Numbered from the stretch's first letter, positions 1 through 9,794 are shown. The stretch is 64,000 nt of DNA from Anaerococcus pacaensis 9403502 (GCA_000308255.3 HG326667.1:1-64000); one strand, 5' to 3'. Program-made: numbers and translations. Notes: generated from the letters alone by a model not told the origin.

Positions 1-21
1 TAAAACTCCTTTCTTAAAAAC

Positions 22-63
22 AAAAAAGACGACTAGAGCTTTTAATTTCTAATCGTCTTTTTT
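22..63. terminator. bidirectional rho-independent terminator
   Basis: Eleven-base arms (22-32 and 53-63) pair as AAAAAAGACGA with TCGTCTTTTTT around a 20-nt loop. A-rich and T-rich flanks allow termination on either strand. It lies past the 3' end of module A, beyond a VOC relic. A similar hairpin is at 10046-10080. Confidence 0.75.
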
Positions 64-107
64 CTAAATGTTATACATTCCTATATTACATTTTAGTTTT
101 ACGTTTT

Positions 108-340
108 CTATATATCTTTCCATGTAATCCCAATCTGGAATGTTATAACTTTTTGTTTATCTTTTTTATCATATTTTTCTCACAAAGATAAAAGATGTAG
201 GCTATTAGTAGATAAATTCTTCTGCCATTTTTATTTATATTATTAGAGCCCCACTCAATTTTAAAGCCCATTTCAGTGATTTTTTTTCAAGCCTCTTGTA
301 AATTATCAACCCTACATGATATGTGACTCAATTTTAGCAT
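108..340 (-). pseudogene. relic of a VOC/glyoxalase-family gene
   Basis: Reading from an ATG at 340, the first 17 codons (starting MLKLSHISCRVDNLQ) look like the first beta strand and helix of VOC-fold proteins. A TGA at 287-289 then interrupts the frame. It continues with EMGFKIEWGSNN, another VOC-like stretch, before losing all resemblance and stopping at 108-110. The stop plus decayed 3' half indicate a dead gene. The family call rests on a short stretch and is tentative. Confidence 0.45.
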
Positions 341-356
341 TTACTTTATCTCCTTA

Positions 357-2102
357 TTATATTTTCCAATTTTCTACTTTACCCCTGATTCTCATAAAAC
401 TTCTATAGAGTCCCTCTTCTTCTATTAAATCTCTGTGTTTTCCTCTTTGAACAATTTTCCCATTATCTAATACAAGTATTTGGTCTGCTTCCTCTATTGT
501 TACAATTCTATGTGCAATGATAATTACAGTTTTTCCTTTACTTAAATTAGATATGGCTCTTTGTATTAAATATTCATTTTCTGGATCTATGCTAGATGTC
601 GCTTCATCTAATATGATTATAGGAGCATCTTTTAGCATAGCCCTAGCTATAGATATTCTCTGTTTTTCTCCTCCTGATAATGCTTCACCACCTTCACCAA
701 CAATTGTCTTATAGCCGTTCGGTAATTTCATAATAAAGTCATGGCACTGAGCTTTTTTAGCTGCATTAATTACTTCTTCTTTGCTAGCAGTAGGCTTTCC
801 AAATTTTATATTATTTTCGATTGTATCATTAAATAGATATACTTTTTGAAATACTGTGCTTATATTAGAAAGTAGACTGGATAAGGTTAAGTACCTTATA
901 TCTACATCTCCAATCTTTATACTACCTTCATTTACATCATAGAAACGTGAAATAAGATTACATATTGTCGTTTTACCTGAACCTGATGGGCCGACTATAG
1001 CTGTTATTGTTTTTTCTGGAATTTCAAAGGAAACATCTTTTATAATAGGTGTCTTATCGTATGAAAAACTTACTCTATCAAAGATAATATTATGATTTTT
1101 TAAGGGCAAATCTTTTCCTTTTTCATCTAAAAAGTCTACACTCTCCATTTTGTCCAAATTATCCAATGTTTTATCCAAAATCTCTAACACATGGGTTGCC
1201 GAGTTTACATTTTCTACAGAAGCAAACATAATAAAGGAAAATATAAACACAGCAATCATAATAGGCATTTCTATTTGAGCCTTTATAGTCATAATTCCAG
1301 CAAATATAACAATTAAAATTGATGCTAGTTTCAACGAAAATAGATGTAAGCAGTTGAAGGGTGTGTACTGACTTTCAATTTTAATATTAGTCTGTTTGCT
1401 ACTTAAAATAGCCTCATTAAAATTCTTAAGACTAGCATCATCTTTATTAAAAGCCCTAATTGTTGGAAGTCCCATTACAAGCTCCATTGTGGCTTCCACC
1501 AAATTATTTTGAGCCTTATGGTAAGGAATAGAGTTTTTTTCAGAAAACCTGCCAAGCAGTGCTAGGAATATATATGAAGTCAATACCCCCGAAACAGCTA
1601 TTATCGCTAATTTCCAAGACAAAAAGGAGATACTAAGTATCATGACAGCTGCCATTATATAGCCATTAATCACAATATCTATCATTTTCATGGCATAATT
1701 TTCAAAAAAAGATAAATCCGTAGTCACAGCACTAGTAAGTTCTCCTGGGTTGTTTTCTTGAAAAAATCCAAGTGCTACTCTTTTTAGTATATCACCGATT
1801 TGAATTCTTTGGTCAGCGGTTACTTCATAGCCTATACTTTCTTGATTTACAGCCTTAAGGTAGGAGGTGGCATATCTTCCCAGAACAAATATAATCATTA
1901 ATATTGTGACTATAAGTATTTCTTTCTTTCCATAATTACCTTCATCAAAATAGTTCTTAAGAATGAGGTTGAATACGTATACCGATAACATAATAGGCAT
2001 AGAAATAAAAACAGAGTTTAAAAATGAATAGACAAAACCTTTTCTCATTCTTTTTTTATATTTTTTGGCCCATTTTAAAATTCTACCTGTAGTTTTAAAC
2101 AT
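357..2102 (-). CDS. ABC half-transporter, module A second subunit (exporter fold)
   Basis: This 581-residue protein has an N-terminal membrane domain of about six helices (residues 20-310) fused to a nucleotide-binding domain (about 335-575). The ATPase motifs are visible: Walker A GPSGSGKT near residue 372, signature LSGGEKQR, Walker B IIILDEA and an H-loop in IAHR. It overlaps the upstream half-transporter by 8 nt, so the two probably form a heterodimer. The equivalent proteins of modules B and C are also exactly 581 residues long. Such pairs include true exporters as well as siderophore importers of the YbtP/YbtQ and IrtA/IrtB type. With an ECF importer in the same operon I infer uptake of a chelate, but the sequence does not show direction or substrate. 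Confidence 0.93.
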   Translation of the reverse strand: MFKTTGRILKWAKKYKKRMRKGFVYSFLNSVFISMPIMLSVYVFNLILKNYFDEGNYGKKEILIVTILMIIFVLGRYATSYLKAVNQESIGYEVTADQRIQIGDILKRVALGFFQENNPGELTSAVTTDLSFFENYAMKMIDIVINGYIMAAVMILSISFLSWKLAIIAVSGVLTSYIFLALLGRFSEKNSIPYHKAQNNLVEATMELVMGLPTIRAFNKDDASLKNFNEAILSSKQTNIKIESQYTPFNCLHLFSLKLASILIVIFAGIMTIKAQIEMPIMIAVFIFSFIMFASVENVNSATHVLEILDKTLDNLDKMESVDFLDEKGKDLPLKNHNIIFDRVSFSYDKTPIIKDVSFEIPEKTITAIVGPSGSGKTTICNLISRFYDVNEGSIKIGDVDIRYLTLSSLLSNISTVFQKVYLFNDTIENNIKFGKPTASKEEVINAAKKAQCHDFIMKLPNGYKTIVGEGGEALSGGEKQRISIARAMLKDAPIIILDEATSSIDPENEYLIQRAISNLSKGKTVIIIAHRIVTIEEADQILVLDNGKIVQRGKHRDLIEEEGLYRSFMRIRGKVENWKI

Positions 2103-3873
2103 AGCTCTCTCCTCCTGTATTAAAAACAGTAGACTTTGTTTTTGCTCCTATATGGGATAACCACATATCTTTATATAGGCTAGATCGTTTAAGAAGTTCG
2201 TCATGACTTCCTACGTCTAATATTTTCTTGTTGTTTAACAAAACTATTTTATTTGCATCTTTTACAGTAGACAATCGATGAGCTACTACTATCAATGTTT
2301 TGTTTTTTGTTAAAAGTTTAATTGCTTCTTGTATTTTTTCTTCATTGTCTGGATCTATAAAGGCTGTAGCTTCATCAAGTAGGATTATAGGTGAATCCTT
2401 TAACATCATTCGAGCTATAGAAAGTCTTTGCCTTTGTCCTCCCGATAGTTTACTTCCAAGGCTTCCTACATTTGAATTGTATCCATCTTCAAGTTCCATA
2501 ATAAAATCATGACAAGCGCAGATTTTTGACACCTCTATTACTTCTTCATCACTTGCATTAGAATTTCCCATTCGTATGTTTTCCATGATGCTTTCGTTAA
2601 ATAAGAAGTTATCCTGAGATACATAGCCAAGCAAATCATTAAGCTGTTTCAATGGTATATTTTTGATATTTTTCCCACCTATTGTTATTTCGCCTTTATC
2701 TATATCCCAATATCTTAAAATAAGTTTAACAATAGTGGATTTTCCTGATCCAGATGGTCCAACAATGGCTGTAAAAGAATTTTCAGCTATATCTAAGTTT
2801 ATGTTATCTAAGACTGTATTTTCATCATCATAAGAAAAAGATACATCTTTAAATTTTATGTTCATTGTATCTACATCAACTTCTCTATCAGTGGAAATAA
2901 GGTTGGGTATTTGTAAAATTTCATTTATATCCTTTATTGCATATTCTATACTTTTTAACAGATTTACATAGTTTGTAAACTGTGTAAGAGGACTAACTAT
3001 CCCTAGGGAAAGCATTAAGCATATGCAAAAGTCAGCTGGAGTTAAAGATCCTTTTAAATATAAAATCATTCCTACTGGTAAGGTCCCTAGAAATGTTGAT
3101 GGTAACACAGAGCTTGCAAAATTCATAATATTCCATGTTGATTTAAACCAATTTAAAGTATGTTCCTTATATCCATTTACAGCGTCCTTATATTTCTGGT
3201 AGGATTGGCTATCCTGATTAAAGGTTTTTATTACTTCAATACCACTAATGTATTCTACAATCGTAGAATTCATGTATTTATTTGACTTCATCTGAGCCTC
3301 ATAAAGTTCATTAAAGTTTCCCATGAGTTTTTTATATGCAATTAGAGCCAAAGGAACCGTAAGAAGCATCGCCAGTGTCATTTCCCAGCTTATGAATAAC
3401 ATGAAGATTGCAATAGCCACTGATAAAAATAAAGCAGATATACATTCTGGTATGATATGGGCGAGAGGCAGTTCAATTGTTTCAACCCTATCTACAATAA
3501 TCGACTTATACTCCCCTATTGTCTTTTTTGACGCATTTCCCATAGAAATATTAAGTAATTTCTCACCTAATCTTTCTCGAATACTTCTTAAAATTGTATA
3601 AGCAGATATATGTGATAATGATGTTGATATTCCATGACAAATATATCTTACGACATAGGATATGATTGCAATAGCTCCATAATATACGACATATTCTATA
3701 TTTGCCTTCTGCTCCATAAATGCTATAATTAGCCTATATACCGCCCAATAAGGTATGATACTAGAAAACACACCAATAATTGCCATAATTACTGACAAAA
3801 TTAACTTATCTTTGCAATTCGATGCAAATACAAAAATTGTTTTTATCCAATTATTATTCAACAGAACCACCAT
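2095..3873 (-). CDS. ABC half-transporter, module A first subunit (exporter fold)
   Basis: The protein has 592 residues: about six membrane helices (residues 20-320) followed by an ATPase domain with Walker A GPSGSGKST (near residue 380), signature LSGGQRQR and Walker B IILLDEA. It is the likely partner of the 581-residue subunit whose start overlaps its end. The predicted start lies four codons before a TTG, with a loose GGATGGTGG purine stretch around it, so the true start could be slightly downstream. A 112-nt AT-rich gap separates it from the ECF ATPase gene, larger than other gaps in the module, so a secondary promoter is possible. Confidence 0.92.
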   Translation of the reverse strand: MVVLLNNNWIKTIFVFASNCKDKLILSVIMAIIGVFSSIIPYWAVYRLIIAFMEQKANIEYVVYYGAIAIISYVVRYICHGISTSLSHISAYTILRSIRERLGEKLLNISMGNASKKTIGEYKSIIVDRVETIELPLAHIIPECISALFLSVAIAIFMLFISWEMTLAMLLTVPLALIAYKKLMGNFNELYEAQMKSNKYMNSTIVEYISGIEVIKTFNQDSQSYQKYKDAVNGYKEHTLNWFKSTWNIMNFASSVLPSTFLGTLPVGMILYLKGSLTPADFCICLMLSLGIVSPLTQFTNYVNLLKSIEYAIKDINEILQIPNLISTDREVDVDTMNIKFKDVSFSYDDENTVLDNINLDIAENSFTAIVGPSGSGKSTIVKLILRYWDIDKGEITIGGKNIKNIPLKQLNDLLGYVSQDNFLFNESIMENIRMGNSNASDEEVIEVSKICACHDFIMELEDGYNSNVGSLGSKLSGGQRQRLSIARMMLKDSPIILLDEATAFIDPDNEEKIQEAIKLLTKNKTLIVVAHRLSTVKDANKIVLLNNKKILDVGSHDELLKRSSLYKDMWLSHIGAKTKSTVFNTGGESYV

Positions 3874-3985
3874 CCTATTCTATTTATTAATACTCCTAAT
3901 TGTTTCACCATGTAACTAGTCCTACTTTATTTTTAATATATTTTAATATATTAAAAATAATATTAAATTATACTTTTATATCCTT

Positions 3986-5449
3986 TTATATTTGATTATC
4001 ACAAAAATAATCCTTTAATTTCTCATTTCCCTTATTGTTTAAAAAATAGGAGTCTTTAATTTCTCCATCTTCCAGATGTATAACATAATCACAAGTTTCT
4101 AAAATCAGCTCATAATCGTGAGTTACAATAATTTTAGTTACATCGTCTGAAAGTTCCTTTACAAAATTTGAAAATTCAAGCATATTGTCCCTATCAAGTC
4201 CTGAAGTAGGCTCATCAAAGATTAAAATTTCCCTTTTAGAGACTAATGCTGTAATTATAGCAAGTCTTTGTTTTTCTCCTCCTGATAAAGTCATAGGATG
4301 GGAATCAAATTTACTCTTTAAATTAAATTTATCCAATATTTCATTTATCTTACTATCATCAATTTTATCTGTTGAAATTCGTATCTCCTCATTTACGCTT
4401 TCCGTAAATAGTTGATGATTAACGTCTTGCATTACTAAAAATGACTTTTTAAGCATTTCTTTATTTGCATGTGTTTTCCCATCAATCACAGTTTTTCCAT
4501 TAAACTTTCTTTCTAAACCGCATAGACACCTTGAAAAAGTGGTTTTCCCTGAGCCATTATTGCCAATTATTGCAATTGTATGATTTTTGGGAATTACACA
4601 ATTTTTTATATTTAGAATTTGTTTATCTTTATAATGAGAAAAAAAATAGTTTTCTATGCTTATAAAATTTTTCCCAACTGCAATTTTATTTTTGTTTTCT
4701 TTACACATTGTAATATTTCTTGTTCTTAATCCTAATGCCCCATAATCAGATTCATCAATATTCTTAAAGGAAATAGCTGAATAAGTTTTTTTAACCTCTC
4801 CATTTTCTAAAAAAATTACTTCATCTATCAAATCCATCAAATAATAAATTCTATGCTCAGCTATAATTATTGTTTTATTTTGTTTTTTCCAATATTTGAT
4901 AATTTCACTTAGTTTTTTTATAGCACATTTATCTAGATTAGACGAAGGCTCATCCATTACTATAATATCTGGATTGCTTACTGCTAGTGAAGCACACGCT
5001 ATTAACTGTTTTTCTCCTCCTGATAAATTAAATATATCTTTATCTAATAGGTGGTCTATTTTGAATTTGTCAATTACATTTTCTAAATTTTTACATATTG
5101 TTTTTTTATCAACTCCTTGATTTTCTAAGTTAAATACTAATTCACTAGTTGTATCTATATTGTAAAACTGGCTTCTGGGATTTTGAAATACAGTACCTAC
5201 TTTTTTTGATAATTCATACATAGGAATATCTTCAATATTTTCTCCATATATTTCACACTTTCCATAAAGAGCACCTTTATAAAAATTTGGAATTAATCGA
5301 TTTATAGTTCTTATAATTGAAGTTTTCCCGCAACCACTTTTCCCGCACAAAAGGTAAACTTTTCCTTTTTCAAAATCTAAATTGATATTTTTGATAGCAT
5401 CTACTTTATCATTTTGGTATTTGAAACTTACATCATCTAACTTAATCAT
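3986..5449 (-). CDS. ECF transporter ATPase, two fused ATP-binding domains, module A
   Basis: The 487-residue protein has two ATP-binding cassettes in tandem and no membrane segment, the layout of a fused EcfA1-EcfA2 energizing subunit. Domain 1 (about 1-220) has GKSGCGKTS, signature LSGGEKQ and VMDEPSS. Domain 2 (about 265-480) has GNNGSGKTT, LSGGEKQR and IFDEPTSG. It should couple ATP hydrolysis to import through the EcfT protein encoded just upstream. Its start overlaps the EcfT stop by 4 nt, indicating translational coupling. Confidence 0.93.
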   Translation of the reverse strand: MIKLDDVSFKYQNDKVDAIKNINLDFEKGKVYLLCGKSGCGKTSIIRTINRLIPNFYKGALYGKCEIYGENIEDIPMYELSKKVGTVFQNPRSQFYNIDTTSELVFNLENQGVDKKTICKNLENVIDKFKIDHLLDKDIFNLSGGEKQLIACASLAVSNPDIIVMDEPSSNLDKCAIKKLSEIIKYWKKQNKTIIIAEHRIYYLMDLIDEVIFLENGEVKKTYSAISFKNIDESDYGALGLRTRNITMCKENKNKIAVGKNFISIENYFFSHYKDKQILNIKNCVIPKNHTIAIIGNNGSGKTTFSRCLCGLERKFNGKTVIDGKTHANKEMLKKSFLVMQDVNHQLFTESVNEEIRISTDKIDDSKINEILDKFNLKSKFDSHPMTLSGGEKQRLAIITALVSKREILIFDEPTSGLDRDNMLEFSNFVKELSDDVTKIIVTHDYELILETCDYVIHLEDGEIKDSYFLNNKGNEKLKDYFCDNQI

Positions 5450-6159
5450 AGCTTCACCTTATCAAAGAAATAAATAGCCCAACATAATATACAGGCAGTT
5501 ATAATGACTACATCTAAAAACTTAATCTTTATATCAAAATAATTAGTTCTTTTTATTGGATTATCAATTCCACGAGTCAATGAAGCTGCTATTAACTCAT
5601 CACCTATTGTAATAGTTGATACTATAAATGGAATAATTCTATACTCAAACATTTTTGCAGGACCATTTTTCCATGAAATAGCTCTCATAATCATCGCATC
5701 TTGGATATAAGAATATTCTTCTTTCATTGTTGGGAACATACGTAATAGCACAGAAAGTGGTATAATTAAAGTTTTAGGAGTTTTTAATTTCTCCATGGCT
5801 AAAATAAATTCACTGACCTTTGTTGTAACAAATAAATAATATGCCATTATAAAACCTGGTAACATATGCGTAAATATTCCTACCATAGCACCTAATATGA
5901 AATTTAATGTTCCTTTAATATTATTACTTAAATTTACATCTATAATAAATAGCAGACCATATAAAAAAAGTAACTTTACAAAAAGTGTTACCTTGCCATC
6001 AATAAATAGCAAGACTATGGGGATCAGTGACAAAAATATTCTCACATAGAACATATTGCCCTGAGTCCCTCCACTAACTAAAATTGTACTAATAGTAAGC
6101 ACCAATAAAATTTTTGTCCTTGGATCTAATTGAAATATTTTTTTTTGATTGGTATACAT
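5446..6159 (-). CDS. EcfT-type transmembrane subunit, module A
   Basis: This is a 237-residue hydrophobic protein of the CbiQ/EcfT family, which links the ECF ATPases to the substrate-binding S component. Five or six membrane segments are visible, and a conserved MRAISWKNG segment lies near residue 160, in the cytoplasmic coupling region where EcfT proteins carry Ala-Arg-Gly type motifs; LTRGID lies near residue 195. The module C homologue has the same length once its start is corrected. It sits 4 nt after the S-component gene and overlaps the ATPase gene. Confidence 0.9.
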   Translation of the reverse strand: MYTNQKKIFQLDPRTKILLVLTISTILVSGGTQGNMFYVRIFLSLIPIVLLFIDGKVTLFVKLLFLYGLLFIIDVNLSNNIKGTLNFILGAMVGIFTHMLPGFIMAYYLFVTTKVSEFILAMEKLKTPKTLIIPLSVLLRMFPTMKEEYSYIQDAMIMRAISWKNGPAKMFEYRIIPFIVSTITIGDELIAASLTRGIDNPIKRTNYFDIKIKFLDVVIITACILCWAIYFFDKVKL

Positions 6160-6163
6160 ATTT

Positions 6164-6745
6164 TTATTTTATTCCAATTCTCATAAAATGTTTCTTAAAT
6201 ATGCGCACACCTAATTTTGCTCCGATGAGTCCTGAAATGAAAGTAATAATAATTATAACTGGTAATGTCCATGTTGGGGTTAGAGATATTAAAGTATCTA
6301 CATAATCTTTTCCATAAGTTTCTAATTGAGAAGCAAAAAAATTTGCTCTATCTATATACATTCTTAAGCTAAACCCTACACTCCATAAGGAAAAAATTGC
6401 ATAGCCCAATATTGATCTTTTTAAATCTTTATATCCTCCTGATTTCATAACTAAATCAGCCAATAGACCAAAAACAATCCCAAATAAAAGTACAATTACC
6501 CCACTCCCCATAAGGGAAAATACTAATCCTGATAAAATTCCCATTAATGATACCATTCCAAATTTATCTACTTTTGAAATATATAAGATACATGGTATTG
6601 CGCCAAATATAGCCATTACCCCTCCTAAGAAAGGAATAATGATTGGTAAATATCCCAACATCATAGACGCAAATATTACTACTAAATATAAAGCAGTAAA
6701 TATTCCAACTGTCATTAAATCTTTAACTTGTAATTTTTTATTCAT
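6164..6745 (-). CDS. ECF substrate-specific S component, MptD/Trep_Strep family, module A
   Basis: The 193-residue protein has about five or six hydrophobic helices and the polar N-terminal KKLQVKDLMTVGIFTALY segment typical of the Trep_Strep (TIGR02185) family of putative ECF S components. This subunit would determine substrate choice; the family's substrate is not established. It is the first intact gene of module A, with AAAGGATTGAAG before its ATG. The direct upstream neighbour is a dead half-transporter fragment. Confidence 0.88.
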   Translation of the reverse strand: MNKKLQVKDLMTVGIFTALYLVVIFASMMLGYLPIIIPFLGGVMAIFGAIPCILYISKVDKFGMVSLMGILSGLVFSLMGSGVIVLLFGIVFGLLADLVMKSGGYKDLKRSILGYAIFSLWSVGFSLRMYIDRANFFASQLETYGKDYVDTLISLTPTWTLPVIIIITFISGLIGAKLGVRIFKKHFMRIGIK

Positions 6746-6775
6746 TTTTTCTTCAATCCTTTCACAATAATAAAT

Positions 6776-7129
6776 TTAACTCGATTTTTCAGAATGGTTT
6801 AAATCAAAGAGCTTATAGCATGCTTTCTCTAAACCATCAATTCTTCTTTTCCTCAAATTTGTTTCAATCGTATATCCCAATACATGTGAAAATATCGTTG
6901 AAACAAAATAAAATATCGCTCCACTTCTTAATGCAAAGACTGATTTTAATGCTATACACTCTGCACCAGATAAATCTGCACGGATAATTAAGTTGTCTAT
7001 AAATCTGTAGATTAAATAATATCCATATACTGTAAGTACCGCAGATATAACAGAAAAAACTATGGAGAAAACCCCAAGATATTTTATCCTCTACATAAGC
7101 AAATAGTTTTTATAAATCTTCATAATCAT
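6776..7129 (-). pseudogene. N-terminal relic of an ABC half-transporter
   Basis: From an ATG at 7129 the frame reads MIMKIYKNYLLM, hits TAG at 7091-7093, then continues for about 100 codons. These resemble the first two or three membrane helices of exporter-type half-transporters (for example SVISAVLTVYGYYLIYRFI) and the charged loop after them (TNLRKRRIDGLEKA). The frame ends at 6776-6778 with no ATPase domain. It lies between the S-component gene and the divergent AraC gene, so it is probably the stump of an extra half-transporter or of an earlier duplicated module. The early stop and missing three quarters make it nonfunctional. Confidence 0.75.
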
Positions 7130-7282
7130 CCGCCTTTCTTTAATATCCCTTTTAGATATAAGTTCGCTTAGTTGATAATAAATATCATTGCGTTTTTATT
7201 ATACATCAGTTATAATTACTTATACAATAGTTTTGAATTAATAAGGCTAATTGGAATATTGTCTAAAAGGGACAGGTATATT

Positions 7283-8275
7283 ATGACATATTATGATTTT
7301 GTAAAAGATTATATGAAGGTAGATGAATGTAAAAACAATAAGAAGTACTCAAGTGCAGGGCATACATTTTGTTGGAGTAGAGAAGATTTAACTTATGCAG
7401 AAGGGCTTTATTGGTTCTATGAAGGCGATGGTTTTATTATTGGTATACATGATTTTTATATCAGTGAAGAAGTTGTTCAAAACAATACTTATAGTATGTC
7501 GGACTATGTTTCTATATACACTAGCTACATAGTAAGTGCAAACGGTGAAAAATTTAATCCTTATCAAACACTTACTGCAAACTCCTTATGTACTTTTGAT
7601 TTTGATAATATAAAAGATGACTTTCTGTTTTTATTACACGAGAATTCAAATTACCTTTCTGTTTCTATAGGCTTTAAAAAAGAGCTTTTAGAGAAGCACT
7701 TGTCAGCCATTAATATTGATCCGGAATCATTTTATAGGGCTTTACTTCAAACTAATCAAATAATACTTACAAAGTCTTTAGAAAAAGTGGCAATGGAAAT
7801 ATTAAATTGTAAGATGGATGCTCCAGCCGCTGATTTTTTCTTTAAAGCCAAAGCAAATGAATGGGTAAGTATAGTAATAGATACCTACTTAAATAGGAAA
7901 AAATATAAAATTGAATCTGATGATAATAAAGCACTTGAAGATGTAGCCAGATTTTTAGATGATCATTTCGCCATGAATGTAAACCAGGAAACTCTTGAAA
8001 AAATATCTACAATGAGCGGGACTAAATTAAAAAATCTATTCAAAGAAAAATATGGTCAAAGCATTACAGAATATACTCAAAGAAAAAGAATGAACGTGGC
8101 TGAGACTCTTCTCTTAAATACCAAACTTCCTATAAAGGAAATAGCTCAATCTGTTGGATACGCATCCCATAGCAAATTTTCCATTTATTACAAAAGATAC
8201 AAGGGAAAACTTCCTAGTGAAGTCCGTAATTTAGCTTGCGAACATCACAATTTAAATTGTGATTGCTGTGATTAA
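7283..8275 (+). CDS. AraC-family transcriptional regulator with Cys/His-rich tail, module A
   Basis: I place the start at the ATG at 7283, preceded by AAAAGGGACAGG, giving 330 residues. The frame is open 37 codons further upstream, but that part is not typical. The C-terminal 100 residues hold the two helix-turn-helices of AraC regulators (LEKISTMSGTKLKNLF and KEIAQSVGYASHSKFS). The N-terminal effector domain resembles regulators such as YbtA/PchR in layout only. The protein ends in a tail with four cysteines and two histidines in the last 12 residues (CEHHN..CDCCD), which could bind metal. It is divergent from module A, so it likely controls it. Confidence 0.88.
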   Translation: MTYYDFVKDYMKVDECKNNKKYSSAGHTFCWSREDLTYAEGLYWFYEGDGFIIGIHDFYISEEVVQNNTYSMSDYVSIYTSYIVSANGEKFNPYQTLTANSLCTFDFDNIKDDFLFLLHENSNYLSVSIGFKKELLEKHLSAINIDPESFYRALLQTNQIILTKSLEKVAMEILNCKMDAPAADFFFKAKANEWVSIVIDTYLNRKKYKIESDDNKALEDVARFLDDHFAMNVNQETLEKISTMSGTKLKNLFKEKYGQSITEYTQRKRMNVAETLLLNTKLPIKEIAQSVGYASHSKFSIYYKRYKGKLPSEVRNLACEHHNLNCDCCD

Positions 8276-8534
8276 ACTAATTTTTTTATACGCCTTTATC
8301 TTATATGAATTTGCATGTATAGATATTTGTATAGGAATGGTTCTTGTCTTGTTTTTAAGATATGCTCACATTCATTAGATTGAAGTTTCTTTCGTTTATA
8401 TTTCACTCTAACCTATCTTCATATAACTGTTCATGGCTTATATCTATTTCTGATAATTGGTTTTTTTAAGCTACAGCCCCTTAAAACAAATAGCCAAGAA
8501 GTCGAATTGAACATTATAAGTTATGAATTTCTAG
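8276..8534. other. intergenic region without recognised feature
   Basis: This 259-base AT-rich gap lies between the AraC gene and a convergent membrane-protein gene. I see no coding frame with a ribosome binding site and no strong terminator hairpin, although a run of seven T follows the AraC stop directly. Confidence 0.4.
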
Positions 8535-9032
8535 TTAAACCAAAACTGTCAGTAAATATGCCAAAATTAGGCTCACGAAAAAGAAGATTATAATTTTTGC
8601 AATCTGACTTTTCCCATTAAAACCAAAATTATCATAACCCTTAGCACCAACCGTTTCTGGGTAAACTTTAGTCGGCAATTTTAACTTGGTAAGCATGAGA
8701 TAATCAAAAAAGATAATATCAAAAAGCTTATATCCTTCAAATAGTATTAAAAATCTAACAAAGGCTTGCTGAAAAGTTAAACTAAATTTTACTGTATCAA
8801 CAATTGCCCAGCCTATAACGGCTGCAATGGCTAGCAATCCAAGTATCATGATAAGTCCGCCGATTATATTGACCCAAATCGGTTTATCTGGCAACTTACT
8901 CATCATAACTTTGATATCATCAGGTGCGCCGAAATGCTTCGAGCCAAATTTCGGTATAATAAGTATAAAATTCACCATCATAATTGATGCTGTTAAGCAG
9001 ATGATTGTTAACATACCAAGTGTTTTCATCAA
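8535..9032 (-). CDS. small integral membrane protein of unknown function
   Basis: The 165-residue protein has four predicted membrane segments: about residues 5-27, 55-78, 85-110 and 143-165. A polar stretch, LKLPTKVYPETVGAKGYDN, lies before the last helix. I do not recognise the family. A strong GGAGG site is 9 nt before the TTG start at 9032, with an ATG one codon later at 9029, so either could be used. It is a single gene with no operon partner and is convergent with the AraC gene. Confidence 0.7.
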   Translation of the reverse strand: MMKTLGMLTIICLTASIMMVNFILIIPKFGSKHFGAPDDIKVMMSKLPDKPIWVNIIGGLIMILGLLAIAAVIGWAIVDTVKFSLTFQQAFVRFLILFEGYKLFDIIFFDYLMLTKLKLPTKVYPETVGAKGYDNFGFNGKSQIAKIIIFFFVSLILAYLLTVLV

Positions 9033-9304
9033 TTTAGTTCACCTCCTCTCTTGAAGTATAAACCATTTCGTAAATGGGAGCAATTTTTCTTAGTTGTGTC
9101 AACTAAATTCGTATAAATTATCTTGCTAGTATTAGTGCTATACTTTTTTACAATTTATATAGTTATTTAAAATCTATAATCACAGATGTCTTATTGTCAA
9201 TGTCATTATACGCATACAGGTCATGTATTAAGAAGTTTTGTAAATTCTCAAATAAATTACTCACAAAACTTTGGATTCCAATCTAAAAGATATTTACAAA
9301 ATCA

Positions 9305-9356
9305 TTGACAAGATATAAAAACACCCTATATAAAGATTACAATTCTAAAATTGTAA
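9305..9356 (+). promoter_or_regulatory. orphan promoter with downstream palindrome
   Basis: A TTGACA (9305-9310) and a TATATA (9327-9332) are 16 bases apart on the plus strand. Right after them is an inverted repeat, TTACAATT-ctaa-AATTGTAA, at 9337-9356. No plausible gene follows on the plus strand, so this may be a leftover of a deleted operon or may make a short RNA. The rest of the 9033-9458 gap shows nothing I can name. Confidence 0.35.
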
Positions 9357-9458
9357 GTAAGCTATCACAAATTATACATTATTTCAATAAAATTTTAGAA
9401 ACCCTTATTAAGATTTTCTTTGATCCCTTGTAAATCAAGTGTAAAGAACTATAAGAAT

Positions 9459-9677
9459 TTAAATCTCTTTTTCAAATTCATCTTCAAAACTAATAATATC
9501 ATTAGGAGTGCAAGATAGAGCCTTACATATTCTTTCTAAATTCTTAAATGTAATTGGTTTATCCTTGCCCATTTGTGCCATAACATTTGTTGTTAGTCCC
9601 GCCATAGCTATTACATCTGTTTTCTTTAATCCTTTTTTTGCTAACTGTATCCATAATGGTTTATAGTTAAGTGCCAT
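9459..9677 (-). CDS. XRE-family HTH regulator (YozG-like, small)
   Basis: This 72-residue protein is a single Cro/CI-type helix-turn-helix domain. The recognition region is KKTDVIAMAGLTTNVMAQM, followed by FKNLERICKALSCTPNDII, which is diagnostic of the small YozG-type regulators. It is next to a dead Maff2 gene and other integrative-element relics, so it is probably a surviving element regulator. It resembles in layout the HTH gene leading the CBASS operon at 26070-26282. Confidence 0.85.
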   Translation of the reverse strand: MALNYKPLWIQLAKKGLKKTDVIAMAGLTTNVMAQMGKDKPITFKNLERICKALSCTPNDIISFEDEFEKEI

Positions 9678-9794
9678 AATATCCCTCTTTTTCTCTTCAT
9701 TAGATTTATTTAATTATAGCATAAATATTGATTTCATTCAATCTTACATTGATTTAGTGATTTGTTTTAGAGAATTTGTTGTGTTATTCCGTCC

